Part shown: positions 35,947 through 44,889 of the stretch, one piece after another | How positions within the stretch are numbered: the first letter of the stretch is position 1 | Layout of the letters: each line of letters opens with the position of its first letter | Source of the DNA: an uncultured Bacteroidia bacterium | Lineage (GTDB): Bacteria; Bacteroidota; Bacteroidia; Bacteroidales; CAJPTX01 | Direction: 5' to 3' | DNA: 64,000 bases | Assembly (NCBI GenBank): GCA_947252645.1 | Contig: CAMXWF010000002.1 | Location: 1-64,000 of the forward strand | The notes under the pieces: model-generated | What the model was told of the DNA's origin: nothing | Seen by the model: the letters and a program-made list of their open reading frames with translations, nothing else | Database searches by the model: none | Position numbers and translations under genes: made by a program

Positions 35947-38900
35947 ATGAAAAACCTGGTATCGCGCAGTGCACTATATCACCCCAAGGCCTCTCCTGCC
36001 CGAACCCAATCCCTTGGGGGGCGTTGCCTTTCTGGGCTAGCGTACTGGGGCTTGTGGACGCTCCTGCTGCTTGCCCTCTTGCCCCTAACATCTACTCCCG
36101 GATTGGCGCAGCCCGGTCAGCGTGGACATACCATGTTGCGCTACTTCTCCCCGCTACAGTACAAGTCGAGCGACCAGAATTGGGCTGTTGTCCAAGATGC
36201 TCTTGGGCGCATGTTCTTTGGGAGCACCGACCACGGGGTTCTCGTCTACGATGGCGTGCGCTTCCACACCATTCCCTTGGCTTCTAGCCAGTTCGTCCGC
36301 TATATGGCCCTCGGGGCCTCAGGGCTAGTCTACGTGGGGTCCATTGGTGATTTCGGTCGCCTCGTCCCAAACCAAGTCGGCGAGTTGCACTACGAGTCGC
36401 TCCTGCCTACCGTGCAAGACTCTGTGCCCGAATTTCAAGATGTCTATAAGGTCTACGCCATCGGCCAAAAGATCTTCTTCTGCACCGTCAGAGAGTTCTT
36501 CGTCTACGATGAGGTCACGGGAACTACCAGCTATGTCCATATCCCTTCCGACCATTCTTTTTTGGCCTTCTCGCTCGGCCAAGAACTCGTCATCGGCTAC
36601 GACGACACGGAGCTGATCTTCTATAAAGACGGGCAATTCTCACGAGATACCATTATTCCATCCGCCCGTTTTAGTGCCCCCCTCCTCCAATCCAAGCAGC
36701 TCTATGCGGTACTCCCGCTCAAGGACAATAGGCTTCTGCTCGCCTATGCCCCCGGAGGCCTCTTCTACTACGATCGCGCTACCCACCGTATTGAGGATCT
36801 CCCGTCCCATCTAGCCCCCACGGTCGACTCCTTGATCCGCATGGGTGCTACCATCTACTCCATGCATAGACTCCGCAATGGGAACATCGGCCTGGGCTTT
36901 ATCTTCTCTGAGGATGTGGGCTACGTGGAGATTACCCCGGAAGGTCAAGAGGTGGAGGTCCTCAGCGTTGGGCATGGGCTCGGCAACTCCTTCGTCACTG
37001 AGTTTGCCGAGTCCTCCGATGGTACCCTTTGGCTCACCCACAATGTGGGGATTACTGCGGCAGAGACCTGCTCCCCCTTCCATCGCTTTACTGAGCAAGA
37101 TGGCATCAACGATGTCGTCCTATGCATGCATGAGGACCGCGGCGCCATCTATTTCGGCACTATGGCTGGCCTCCAATATCTGCGCCAAACACCCCATGGC
37201 CCCACGATTGCCTCTGTCCAGGGCATCAGCGTCCCTGTTTGGGATTACCTCTCCTATTCCGATCCCTATTCAGGTGAGCAGTTTGGCATCGCCCAGGCCA
37301 TGACCGATGTCTACGAGGTCCGAAATGGCAAGGCGACTTCCATCTCTGTCTGGAAAAAAGACCCCAACAGGATGGGACGACTTGTAGAGGTCAATCGGGG
37401 TAGCTACAAGGGCTATTCCCTCTTTGTCCCGCCCACAAGTCCCGACCTGCTCTTCATGGGTCTACAGAACTCCATTGCCGTGTTGCAGCGCCGCCCCAAT
37501 GGCACCTGGCTCGATATGCACCCCACTATCGTCCCGGCCGTCAATGACGAAATCCGCGGCATCGACATCGATGACCAAGGCACCATCTGGCTCACCACGC
37601 TCACCACAGGCCTCTACCGACTTCGTAAAGTCGGTCTGGACATCCTCCGCTCCAAGCACATCACTGAGAAAAATGGCCTCCCTACCTTGCGGCAGAATGA
37701 GGTCTGCGTCCTCGACGGCAAGGCCTACATCACCACCCCAACAGGGATCTTTGCCTATGATGCCACTCGCGACACGCTTGTCGCTGTAGAATCTGCACTC
37801 ATTCCAGGCCTGGGGGTCTCAAACCTCACTGGACTTGGCAATAAGGTCGCCATGCAGCGCTTCACCCCGCGAGAGGACACCCTTTATGTGGAGGCCTACA
37901 ACAACTTCTTCGACACTACCACTACCCCAGACGACAATCTCTTCCGCCGACTACCCGCCCGGTGGATCGATGCCCTCACCTTCACACACGACTCCACCCT
38001 CTGGGCCGCTTTCTCCAAGGAGATATACTCCTATCGTCCCGTAACTAGCCAGGCTCTACCCCCAGTGGCCCAGGCTAGCATCGCTGGCGTTGTCGCCCTA
38101 CGCAATGACTCCACGCTCTTCGCTGGCACCTATTTTACTTGCCTGGACGGCACTCTCCAGCGCATTATTACCACCCAGCCCGACAGCATGCAGCTCGAAA
38201 TCCCCCATGGGATGAATAGCCTCCTCTTCCGCTTCGGGGCCTCTAGCTTTGCGGGCGATGGCGTGGAGTTCCAGTGCCTACTCGAATCCAACGATAATGC
38301 CTGGTCCTCTTGGGAACGAACTGGCGAGGTACGCTATACCAACCTCTTCGAGGGCAACTATACCCTCAAGGTCCGCATGCGCGATGCTTACCAGCGCCTC
38401 TCCCGGGTCACCACCTATCGCTTTACCATCCTACCCCCGTTCTATCGCACCTGGTGGGCCTACCTCATCTATGTGTGCTTGGCGGCCTTCGTCCTCTATA
38501 TGGCCGCCAGGTGGAATAATCGCCGCCTCATCAAGGAGAAGGAGCGTCTCGCTAAGCTCGTTGCCCAGCGCACTGCCGAGGTGGTGGCCCAGAAAGATGA
38601 AATTGAGCAGCAGCGGGATAAAATAGAACACCAAAAGGCCGAGATTGAGGCTAGCATCAAGTATGCCAGCGAGATCCAGCATGCCATCCTTCCCCGCAAG
38701 GAGACTATGGACAGCATTTTCCCTGAACACTTCGTGCTCTTCCTGCCGCGCGATGTGGTGAGCGGTGACTTCTACTGGATGAACCAGATAGGCAATAAGA
38801 AGATCTGCTGTATCGCCGATTGTACCGGCCACGGAGTGCCCGGGGGCTTCATGAGCATGCTCTCGGCCTCGCTGCTCTACCAGGTGACCCGCGACATGGC

Positions 38901-39492
38901 CAACGCCCTCGACACGGCCGAGGTCCTCAACAGGGTGCGGGCTCTCATCATCTCCAGTCTCCACCAGACGGCAGATGCTGGCTCGAATAAGGACGGTATG
39001 GACCTCGTCCTCTTCATCCTCGATGCCGACACCAACACCCTCCAATTCTCTGGGGCCAACAATCCTCTGATCATCGTACGCAATGGCCAGGTCCAGCTCT
39101 ATAAGCCCGACCATATGCCAGTGGGGGTCTACGTCCCCTCCAAGATGCTCCCATTTACCAGTCAGGTCATACAGCTAGAGCCTGGCGACATGATCTATGC
39201 CTTCTCCGATGGCTTTGAGGACCAGTTTGGCGGGCCCAAGAACCGCAAGTTCATGCAGAAGAATCTCACCGCGCTACTGCTCTCTATTAGTCAGCTTCCC
39301 GTGGAGGAGCAGCTCCAGCGGCTTCAGAAGGAGTTCTTCGCTTGGCTGGGTAGCTCCATGCGCATGGACGATGTGGAGGTCTTTGGGGCTAGAGTGGTTG
39401 ACTGGAACGCGGCCGCGTCCAAAGAAGAGTTCTCTCCACAGCCCCAAGAGGGGGCGCAGGAGGTCTCCAAGCAGCCAGAGGCAGACAAGTAG
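35947..39492 (+). CDS. Beta-propeller (Reg_prop/Y_Y_Y) receptor fused to SpoIIE-type PP2C phosphatase (copy 2)
   Basis: ATG 35947 is preferred to the in-frame GTG at 35923 and gives 1181 residues. A signal segment (LWTLLLLALLPLTSTPGLAQ) is followed by propeller repeats (RMFFGSTDHGVLVYDG, AIYFGTMAGLQYLRQ), a Y_Y_Y domain, one membrane helix near 835-858 (TWWAYLIYVCLAAFVLYMAA) and a longer coiled coil with repeated QKDEIEQQ/QKAEIEAS. A SpoIIE/PP2C domain follows. Its metal-binding aspartates are intact: VSGDFYW, IADCTGHG, FSDGFEDQFGG and MDDVEVFG. It is a probable transmembrane switch that dephosphorylates a cytoplasmic target in response to a periplasmic ligand. It has the same domain plan as copy 1 but differs through most of its length. 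Confidence 0.9.
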   Translation: MKNLVSRSALYHPKASPARTQSLGGRCLSGLAYWGLWTLLLLALLPLTSTPGLAQPGQRGHTMLRYFSPLQYKSSDQNWAVVQDALGRMFFGSTDHGVLVYDGVRFHTIPLASSQFVRYMALGASGLVYVGSIGDFGRLVPNQVGELHYESLLPTVQDSVPEFQDVYKVYAIGQKIFFCTVREFFVYDEVTGTTSYVHIPSDHSFLAFSLGQELVIGYDDTELIFYKDGQFSRDTIIPSARFSAPLLQSKQLYAVLPLKDNRLLLAYAPGGLFYYDRATHRIEDLPSHLAPTVDSLIRMGATIYSMHRLRNGNIGLGFIFSEDVGYVEITPEGQEVEVLSVGHGLGNSFVTEFAESSDGTLWLTHNVGITAAETCSPFHRFTEQDGINDVVLCMHEDRGAIYFGTMAGLQYLRQTPHGPTIASVQGISVPVWDYLSYSDPYSGEQFGIAQAMTDVYEVRNGKATSISVWKKDPNRMGRLVEVNRGSYKGYSLFVPPTSPDLLFMGLQNSIAVLQRRPNGTWLDMHPTIVPAVNDEIRGIDIDDQGTIWLTTLTTGLYRLRKVGLDILRSKHITEKNGLPTLRQNEVCVLDGKAYITTPTGIFAYDATRDTLVAVESALIPGLGVSNLTGLGNKVAMQRFTPREDTLYVEAYNNFFDTTTTPDDNLFRRLPARWIDALTFTHDSTLWAAFSKEIYSYRPVTSQALPPVAQASIAGVVALRNDSTLFAGTYFTCLDGTLQRIITTQPDSMQLEIPHGMNSLLFRFGASSFAGDGVEFQCLLESNDNAWSSWERTGEVRYTNLFEGNYTLKVRMRDAYQRLSRVTTYRFTILPPFYRTWWAYLIYVCLAAFVLYMAARWNNRRLIKEKERLAKLVAQRTAEVVAQKDEIEQQRDKIEHQKAEIEASIKYASEIQHAILPRKETMDSIFPEHFVLFLPRDVVSGDFYWMNQIGNKKICCIADCTGHGVPGGFMSMLSASLLYQVTRDMANALDTAEVLNRVRALIISSLHQTADAGSNKDGMDLVLFILDADTNTLQFSGANNPLIIVRNGQVQLYKPDHMPVGVYVPSKMLPFTSQVIQLEPGDMIYAFSDGFEDQFGGPKNRKFMQKNLTALLLSISQLPVEEQLQRLQKEFFAWLGSSMRMDDVEVFGARVVDWNAAASKEEFSPQPQEGAQEVSKQPEADK

Positions 39493-39504
39493 TCACGCTC
39501 AGCC

Positions 39505-41091
39505 CTACTGCTTCACAATGGCCTCAAAATCCACTTCTAGCGGCTTTCCTGTCTCTGGGTCATGCAGCGTGAGGCGTCGTAGCTCGTAGTAGAGCTGCCA
39601 GTAGGCCTGCATGGTGGACAAGTAGCGGATGCGGGCGTCATCACGATCGACTTGGGCCTTGTCGAGGTCGAGCACGTCGATTTTGCCCACCATATAGCGC
39701 TGCTTGGCTATGGCGTAGCGGCTCAGGGCGATGGTGTCGGCCTTGGCAGCCAGGGCCAGCTGCTGGCCTTGTAGCGAATAGCGCGTGACCAGGAGCAAGA
39801 GTTCTTGCCTGAACTCAAGGAGGGCACTTTCCACCTGGCTCTCTACCAGCTCTAGGTTCGACTTGGCCATGCGCACTAGCCCTTTGCCACGCCCCCAGTC
39901 TAAGAGGGGGACGGTGATGCCAAGCTTGGCAGAGAGTTGGTCGAGTGGGCTGCGGTAGGCTGCAGGTATAGTGGTCCCCTGCTGCGTGAGCCCGTAGCTG
40001 GCCACGATGCTGGCCTCAAAGCCTCTTTGGGCGCGGGCCTGGGCGATATTTTTCTTTGCCTGCTGGCGCTGCACCTCAGTCTGGATAAACGCTGGGTTGG
40101 CCCGCATGGCCTGCACTAGTGCCGAGTCGAAGTTCACGGCTGCCTCCGGGACGCTGCTTGGCACCACCATCTTCCACTCCTTGTCCTCGCGGAGTCCTAA
40201 GTAGTTGACCAGTTTAAACCGTTGGAGTTGCACCGCAAGCTTGGCCTCGCTCACTGCTTGCTGCGCGGTGAGCTTGTTGAGTTCCATTTGCAATAGCTCG
40301 TTCTCGGCAATGGTGCCAATGCTAAAGCGCCCTTGGGCTATGGTGTAGAGCGTGTCGGCATTGGCGTAGTTCAGCTGGGAAGTGGTCAAGGCTTGCTCGG
40401 CTATCACGAGCTGGAAGAAAAGACTATTGGCCCGATTAGCTATTTGCTCCAAGTCGCTCAGGTACACCCGTTTGCTCTGCTCATACTTCAGGGGCTCTAT
40501 CTTTCGCTGCCAGCGCAGCTCATTGAACCCGAAGATATTCTGCCGTATACCTACCTGTAGAGGGGTGGAGAGGTAGGTGGTGTTGCGTTGCTCGCCAAAT
40601 ACATCGTTGCGCGTCAGGGCCGAGCTCACGTAGAGCTCCGTACCAGTAAACCACACCCGCTGCGTGGCCTCCAGCCGGAGCCCCATGTCGTTGGAGAACT
40701 CGTTGATAAACTTCACGGACCCATCGGGCATTTGGTAGCGCGAGAGGCTCTTGTTGAAGCTAGGCAGCGAGCCGGTCAGCTTAACACTGGGGAGCAGTTC
40801 AGCCCGATAGGTGCGGTATTGCCAGTACCCCGCGAGGAAGCGATGCTTGGCCTCTATGGCTGCTGGGGAGTACTCCTTGGCCAATGCTATGGCCTCCCCC
40901 AAGGTCAGCCATTCTATGGGGGGCGGGGTAGAGTCGTAGGCATTGCTCGTTCCCCTGTTTCCCGTGTCTGCCAATCGTGCTTCCACGTGGCCGACCGTAG
41001 TACTCGTTTCCTGCGCCGTTAGGCAACAGGGGAGGGCAAGGGCGGTAACCAGCAAAACAACTCGGAACGGCACAGGGTAAGAGGTGACCAT
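39505..41091 (-). CDS. TolC-family outer-membrane efflux channel
   Basis: The 528-residue protein has a signal peptide (VVLLVTALALPCCLTAQ) and the two long helical hairpins of the OEP/TolC family. Its duplicated pattern is seen in LGEAIALAKEYSPAAIEAKHRF and later NPAFIQTEVQRQQAKKNIAQARAQRG, followed by LNYANADTLYTIAQG-type segments. It would form the trimeric outer-membrane duct of a tripartite pump. The upstream genes on the same strand encode the adaptor and the permease, with 55 bases before this gene. It is convergent with the propeller-phosphatase gene, only 12 bases away, and no terminator was seen there. Confidence 0.88.
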   Translation of the reverse strand: MVTSYPVPFRVVLLVTALALPCCLTAQETSTTVGHVEARLADTGNRGTSNAYDSTPPPIEWLTLGEAIALAKEYSPAAIEAKHRFLAGYWQYRTYRAELLPSVKLTGSLPSFNKSLSRYQMPDGSVKFINEFSNDMGLRLEATQRVWFTGTELYVSSALTRNDVFGEQRNTTYLSTPLQVGIRQNIFGFNELRWQRKIEPLKYEQSKRVYLSDLEQIANRANSLFFQLVIAEQALTTSQLNYANADTLYTIAQGRFSIGTIAENELLQMELNKLTAQQAVSEAKLAVQLQRFKLVNYLGLREDKEWKMVVPSSVPEAAVNFDSALVQAMRANPAFIQTEVQRQQAKKNIAQARAQRGFEASIVASYGLTQQGTTIPAAYRSPLDQLSAKLGITVPLLDWGRGKGLVRMAKSNLELVESQVESALLEFRQELLLLVTRYSLQGQQLALAAKADTIALSRYAIAKQRYMVGKIDVLDLDKAQVDRDDARIRYLSTMQAYWQLYYELRRLTLHDPETGKPLEVDFEAIVKQ

Positions 41092-41146
41092 TGTCTTGGG
41101 TGTAATTCGAGGATTCAGGCGGCCCAGAGGCGAGAGCTAGGAGTAG

Positions 41147-42481
41147 CTATTCGTGGCGTAGGGATTCGATGGGTGAGCGTTGTGCGGCTCGCCGGGCCGG
41201 GGCGTAGCCAAAAATTGCCCCCACCAGGGCGGCCACGCCGAAGGAGACGAGCAGAGAGGACCAGGTAATTACGGTCTTGATTGCCGCGAGGTGGGTGATG
41301 ATGGCCGAGAGCACTATGCCGAGGAGGATGCCAATCAGTCCGCCTACCAGGCTTATGAGCAAAGCCTCCGCTAGGAATTGCACCGCGATGTCCGATTGCC
41401 GAGCCCCGATGGCTAGCCGGATGCCGATCTCCTTGATGCGCTCGAGTACAGATGCGAACATGATGTTCATGATGCCGATCCCCCCTACAAGGAGTGAGAT
41501 GCCTGCAATGGCTCCCAGCACCCAGTTGAACACATCGTTGGTCCGTTGCTGCTGCTTAAGCACCTGCTCTGGCACGATCACCTCGAAGTCCCAGTGCCCA
41601 GCGTGACGGCGCGACAGGATGTGGTCTATCACCTGTTTGCTTGCGGTCACCTGCTGCGCATCGTCTATTTGGACTATGATGCCGTCGAGGCCTGGGTAGC
41701 CGTTGGGCGATTTGCCTATGCCTGTCTTGGGGTGGTAGGTCTCTGTGCCTCGCTGCGAATAGCGCATGAGCAACGTTTGCGCGGGGATGTAGATATTGCT
41801 GTTGTCCATGTTGATGCCCATGCTGGCCAGTGCCTGGGAACCCGCATCCGTGTGCTGTAGCACGCCAACGACTAGTAGCCAAAGGTTTTCAAACTTCACA
41901 TAGGCCCCTATCGGGTTGGTGGCCCCAAAGAGTCGCGTACGCACTTCGGCTCCAATCACGCACACTTGGGCGCCGCTCTGCTCCTGCAGTGGCGTGAAGT
42001 AGCTCCCCTGCTGCAGGGGCAGGTGGTAGATGGAGAAGTAGCTGCTGTTGACTCCCACGGCTGCGCCATGCATGCGCTGGCTGCTGCACTGCAGGGCACC
42101 CGAGTAGTTTATTTGCACCGACAAGGCCGAGACGGTAGGGAGCACCTGGGCAATGGCCTTGGCATCGGCGGTGGTGAGGCCAAAAGGCCAGCGGTTACCC
42201 TCTGGGCTGCTCTTCGAATTGCCAGACTCTTCTAGCTTCTCGGGCGCTATGGGGGTGACCACGATGTTATTGACCCCCACCAGCTCGAGCTGATGGAGGA
42301 TCTCCTGCTTGGCCCCTTGCCCGATGGCCAGCATGCTGATCACGGCCGCCACGCCAAATATGATGCCTAGGGCGGTGAGCAGGGAGCGTAGTGCGTTGTC
42401 GCGAATGGCCTCTAGGGCTATGTACACGTCGTGTGCATAGCGTGCGTATTGCCGCGTGGATCTACCTGGGGAGGGCATCAT
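41147..42481 (-). CDS. ABC transporter permease, MacB/FtsX type (no ATPase domain)
   Basis: The 444-residue product has one N-terminal membrane helix (SLLTALGIIFGVAAVISMLAI), a MacB periplasmic core domain (GQGAKQEILHQLELVGVNNIVVTP and AVGVNSSYFSIYHLPLQQGSYF) and an FtsX domain with three helices (LLVGGIGIMNIMFASVLER and LVGGLIGILLGIVLSAI). In Proteobacteria MacB the ATPase is fused to the N-terminus; here it is absent. A separate ATPase protein is needed and none is encoded in this locus. The start ATG overlaps the adaptor stop by four bases. It likely exports a peptide, lipid or antibiotic with the adaptor and TolC-like channel; the substrate is unknown. Confidence 0.9.
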   Translation of the reverse strand: MMPSPGRSTRQYARYAHDVYIALEAIRDNALRSLLTALGIIFGVAAVISMLAIGQGAKQEILHQLELVGVNNIVVTPIAPEKLEESGNSKSSPEGNRWPFGLTTADAKAIAQVLPTVSALSVQINYSGALQCSSQRMHGAAVGVNSSYFSIYHLPLQQGSYFTPLQEQSGAQVCVIGAEVRTRLFGATNPIGAYVKFENLWLLVVGVLQHTDAGSQALASMGINMDNSNIYIPAQTLLMRYSQRGTETYHPKTGIGKSPNGYPGLDGIIVQIDDAQQVTASKQVIDHILSRRHAGHWDFEVIVPEQVLKQQQRTNDVFNWVLGAIAGISLLVGGIGIMNIMFASVLERIKEIGIRLAIGARQSDIAVQFLAEALLISLVGGLIGILLGIVLSAIITHLAAIKTVITWSSLLVSFGVAALVGAIFGYAPARRAAQRSPIESLRHE

Positions 42482-43794
42482 CTACTGCCAGCCTGCCTTC
42501 GTGCCCCATCGTTCGCCTTGGGCTGTTCTGGCTTAGCTGGTAGGGGGGTCCAGCGGAAGCGCTCTGGCTTGGGGGGCATGGAGAGGTAGAGCCATTGCCC
42601 AGGTTTTAGGCCGCGGACTATCTCTGCGTGCGTGGCGTTGGTGAGCCCTGTTTCCACCTCTTGCCGCCGCCCGTCGCTCGTGTAGACGAAGGTGGCCGAG
42701 TCCGTGGCCTGCAGGCAGTCTAGGGGACAGGCGAGTACGGAGTCGCGGGTGGTCAAGATGATCTCATTGCGCGTGGTCATCGCGGGGCGTATCAGGCTAT
42801 CCACGGCATCGAGCTTGATGACCACCTCAAACACCTTCGTCGTGCCCCCCCTGACGGTTTCTCCCACGTTGGCCACCGAGGCCACTTGGCCCGTATAGCG
42901 CCGGTCTGGGAATGCATCCACTGTGATCGCTACGGGCAACCCAGGCTTCACCTTGCTCACGTCCACCTCATTGACATAGCACTTCGATTGCATCTTCGAG
43001 AGGTCTGGGAGCGTGGCGATGGTGGATTCCCAAGGCGACACCTTGGAGCCCACCGTACGCTTCTCCCCGTTCCACTCCTTGTAGTAGATCACCATGCCAC
43101 GCTTGGGAGCCCGGATGGTGAAAAGCTCCAGGAGCTCGTACATCTCGTTGAGGCTGCGCTGTTGCTTGGCCAGGTTGAGCTGGGCCTCGCGCACGGTGGC
43201 AGTCAGCTGCTTTTCTTTGAGCTTATTGCTCACGTTGGCTTGGTCTATGGCGCGCTGGGCCTTCTCCAGGTCTATTTGCGCCTTGCGCTGCGTGGCGGGC
43301 GGCTCGAACTGCGATTGCGAGACTACGATTTTCTGTTCCTCTAGCGCAAAGTGCATGTTGACCATAGCGTTGCGCAGATCCCGGAGGGTCAGCGTGGTGT
43401 CGAGTTGGGCCTGTATTAGCTTTTGCTGCGCGGTCTCCACTTCGTCCTGCGCAGTCTTGATGAGCGAGGAGAGTGGGCTGGGGTCCAGACGGGCAACCAC
43501 TTGCCCCTCCTCTACTATCGTCCCCTCGGGCACTAGATCCTGGATGGTTATGTCCCCCAGGTGGAGGTTGCGAGAGCGCATCCGGTCGGCTGGGGCTTCT
43601 ATGTTGGTGCTCGTCTGGGCCTCTAGCTCACCAGTCACATCCACCGTGACCCGCAGGCTGCCCACTTCGGCTTTGATCATGAGCGATGCATCGGCCGCCT
43701 CCCGCCCACGCCACCACAGCACGATACCTGCCAGCACTACCAGCACCACCACCACCCACCAGAACCGCCGTGCCTTCGAGTTGATCCGTCCCAT
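42478..43794 (-). CDS. HlyD/MacA-like periplasmic adaptor
   Basis: ATG 43794 gives 438 residues (a GTG at 43803 is less likely). An N-terminal membrane anchor (FWWVVVVLVVLAGIVLWW) is followed by a lipoyl/barrel-sandwich half (VDVTGELEAQTSTNIEAP and LVPEGTIVEEGQVVARLDPS). A long coiled-coil hairpin rich in K/Q follows, then the second half of the lipoyl domain (FTIRAPKRGMVIYYKEW), a beta-barrel domain and a membrane-proximal domain. It links the inner-membrane permease to the TolC-like channel. It is the first gene of the efflux operon and overlaps the permease by four bases. Confidence 0.9.
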   Translation of the reverse strand: MGRINSKARRFWWVVVVLVVLAGIVLWWRGREAADASLMIKAEVGSLRVTVDVTGELEAQTSTNIEAPADRMRSRNLHLGDITIQDLVPEGTIVEEGQVVARLDPSPLSSLIKTAQDEVETAQQKLIQAQLDTTLTLRDLRNAMVNMHFALEEQKIVVSQSQFEPPATQRKAQIDLEKAQRAIDQANVSNKLKEKQLTATVREAQLNLAKQQRSLNEMYELLELFTIRAPKRGMVIYYKEWNGEKRTVGSKVSPWESTIATLPDLSKMQSKCYVNEVDVSKVKPGLPVAITVDAFPDRRYTGQVASVANVGETVRGGTTKVFEVVIKLDAVDSLIRPAMTTRNEIILTTRDSVLACPLDCLQATDSATFVYTSDGRRQEVETGLTNATHAEIVRGLKPGQWLYLSMPPKPERFRWTPLPAKPEQPKANDGARRQAGSR

Positions 43795-44285
43795 TTTCCG
43801 CACCTCTACTACCCACTACTAGGGTCTCTAAGTTATGGAAAACATCACAAATGGTGGCCAGCCCCTTCCGTAGCCGTTCCTGGCTGCGCCCCTCGCAGTT
43901 GCCAGTAGTGACTAGTGGCTAGAAGCGACCGCCACCCTGCGCACGTTGCGCTAAGACGCAACATCCCCTTGCCCCTCCCCCTAGTCGCAGCACTGCTCCC
44001 CGGCGCAGAAGCGTGGGACGTAGTTCCATGTAACCCTCGCTCCAGATCGTACGTAAAGCAATAGAATATACAAGCATGCTCATATTTTGAGGTGAAAACC
44101 TTTTACAAAAAATCTTGGTAGAATTGATAATTCTGCGTAACCAATTGGTTGCGTGTAGAACATGTGTATGGTGCTTTTCTTTATTCTATTGTTAATTCTA
44201 GCCTCAATTCGCGGATTCCGCGGTTTCCGAGAGGTCTACGTGGGTTAGTATCGTGGTAGTAACATTAAGATAATCAATCTACTAT

Positions 44286-44342
44286 CTCCGTACCAACTCC
44301 GCTTCCAGAGCGTCCATATGCGGAGTTGGTACGGAGTTGGTA
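44286..44342. repeat. 17-base perfect inverted repeat with 11-base tandem repeat
   Basis: CTCCGTACCAACTCCGC at 44286-44302 has its exact complement at 44320-44336, with a 17-base loop. The right arm is the first of two tandem copies of CGGAGTTGGTA (44321-44342). Related units occur at 1831-1856. Confidence 0.85.
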
Positions 44343-44650
44343 CGGAGCGGGGGGTGCGATTACTGATTTGGGGGCCATGCTGGCCTGCTTGTGGGGCTTT
44401 CCTGGCGCCAAGGCGCACGTTGCGCTGGGGCTACGCAGCTACAGAAAGTGGTGTGACCGATGTTGCGGTTGGTCGGTCCAAGGCTTGCTCCGTCGGTGGT
44501 GATCTGCGCGCCGGGGTGGTGCACGGGTGTGCCTATAGGTCTTTGGTGCGGATGGTCTACCCCCTAACGTGTTTTGCCCTCCGTGCGAGAGGCTTACTAG
44601 GGTTGAGAGCCAGTACGCACCACGCGGTGCGTTCAGGTAGAGGCCTATAG

Positions 44651-44682
44651 CGAAGAAGGGAGCAGCCCACTGGGCGACTCCC
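44651..44682 (-). terminator. Terminator of the tRNA operon
   Basis: On the minus strand GGGAG-TC-GCCC, loop AGT, GGGC-TG-CTCCC is followed by TTCTTCG. It lies ten bases past the tRNA-Leu 3' end. Confidence 0.7.
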
Positions 44683-44691
44683 TAAGTCTAG

Positions 44692-44773
44692 TGCGGATAG
44701 TGGGACTCGAACCCACATGACTTACGTCACAAGATCCTAAGTCTTGCGCGGCTACCAATTACGCCATATCCGC
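44692..44773 (-). tRNA. tRNA-Leu (anticodon TAG)
   Basis: This is a type II tRNA. The acceptor stem GCGGATA pairs with TATCCGC, with A as discriminator base. The D-arm contains TAATTGGTAG, and the anticodon loop CTTAGGA gives TAG. A long variable arm (TGACGTAAGTCA) and the T-arm GTGGGTTCGAGTCCCAC follow. CCA is not encoded. It is downstream of tRNA-Gln with 43 bases between. Confidence 0.95.
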
Positions 44774-44816
44774 TTAACGCCCCATGAGCGCGGACTGGTT
44801 TGAGCCAGCACCATCG

Positions 44817-44889
44817 TTGTCCTGCCAGGGTTCGAACCTGGACTCTTCTGATCCAGAGTCAGATGTGTTGCCAATTACACCACAGGACA
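44817..44889 (-). tRNA. tRNA-Gln (anticodon CTG)
   Basis: The acceptor TGTCCTG pairs with CAGGACA, followed by discriminator A. The D-arm has TAATTGGCA, the anticodon loop CTCTGGA gives CTG, and the T-arm is CCAGGTTCGAACCTGG. CCA is not encoded. It is first in a two-tRNA unit with tRNA-Leu. Confidence 0.95.

Larger units (their letters stand above)
43795..44691. other. AT-rich gene-free island with inverted repeats, beside tRNA genes
   Basis: About 900 bases hold no credible gene. Bases around 44050-44290 are clearly more AT-rich than the rest of the window. They contain nested inverted repeats: CAATAGAATA at 44059-44068 with its complement at 44182-44191, AGAATT/AATTCT at 44120-44134, and the 12-base palindrome AACCAATTGGTT at 44139-44150. 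A 17-base perfect inverted repeat with tandem 11-base units follows at 44286-44342. An integration scar, a replication or segregation element, or a small RNA locus are all possible; none is shown. Confidence 0.6.

Noticed and set aside
44318..44650. Plus-strand frame in the tRNA-side spacer
   Set aside because: It overlaps the inverted repeat, has no ribosome binding site, and its product is low-complexity without domain features.
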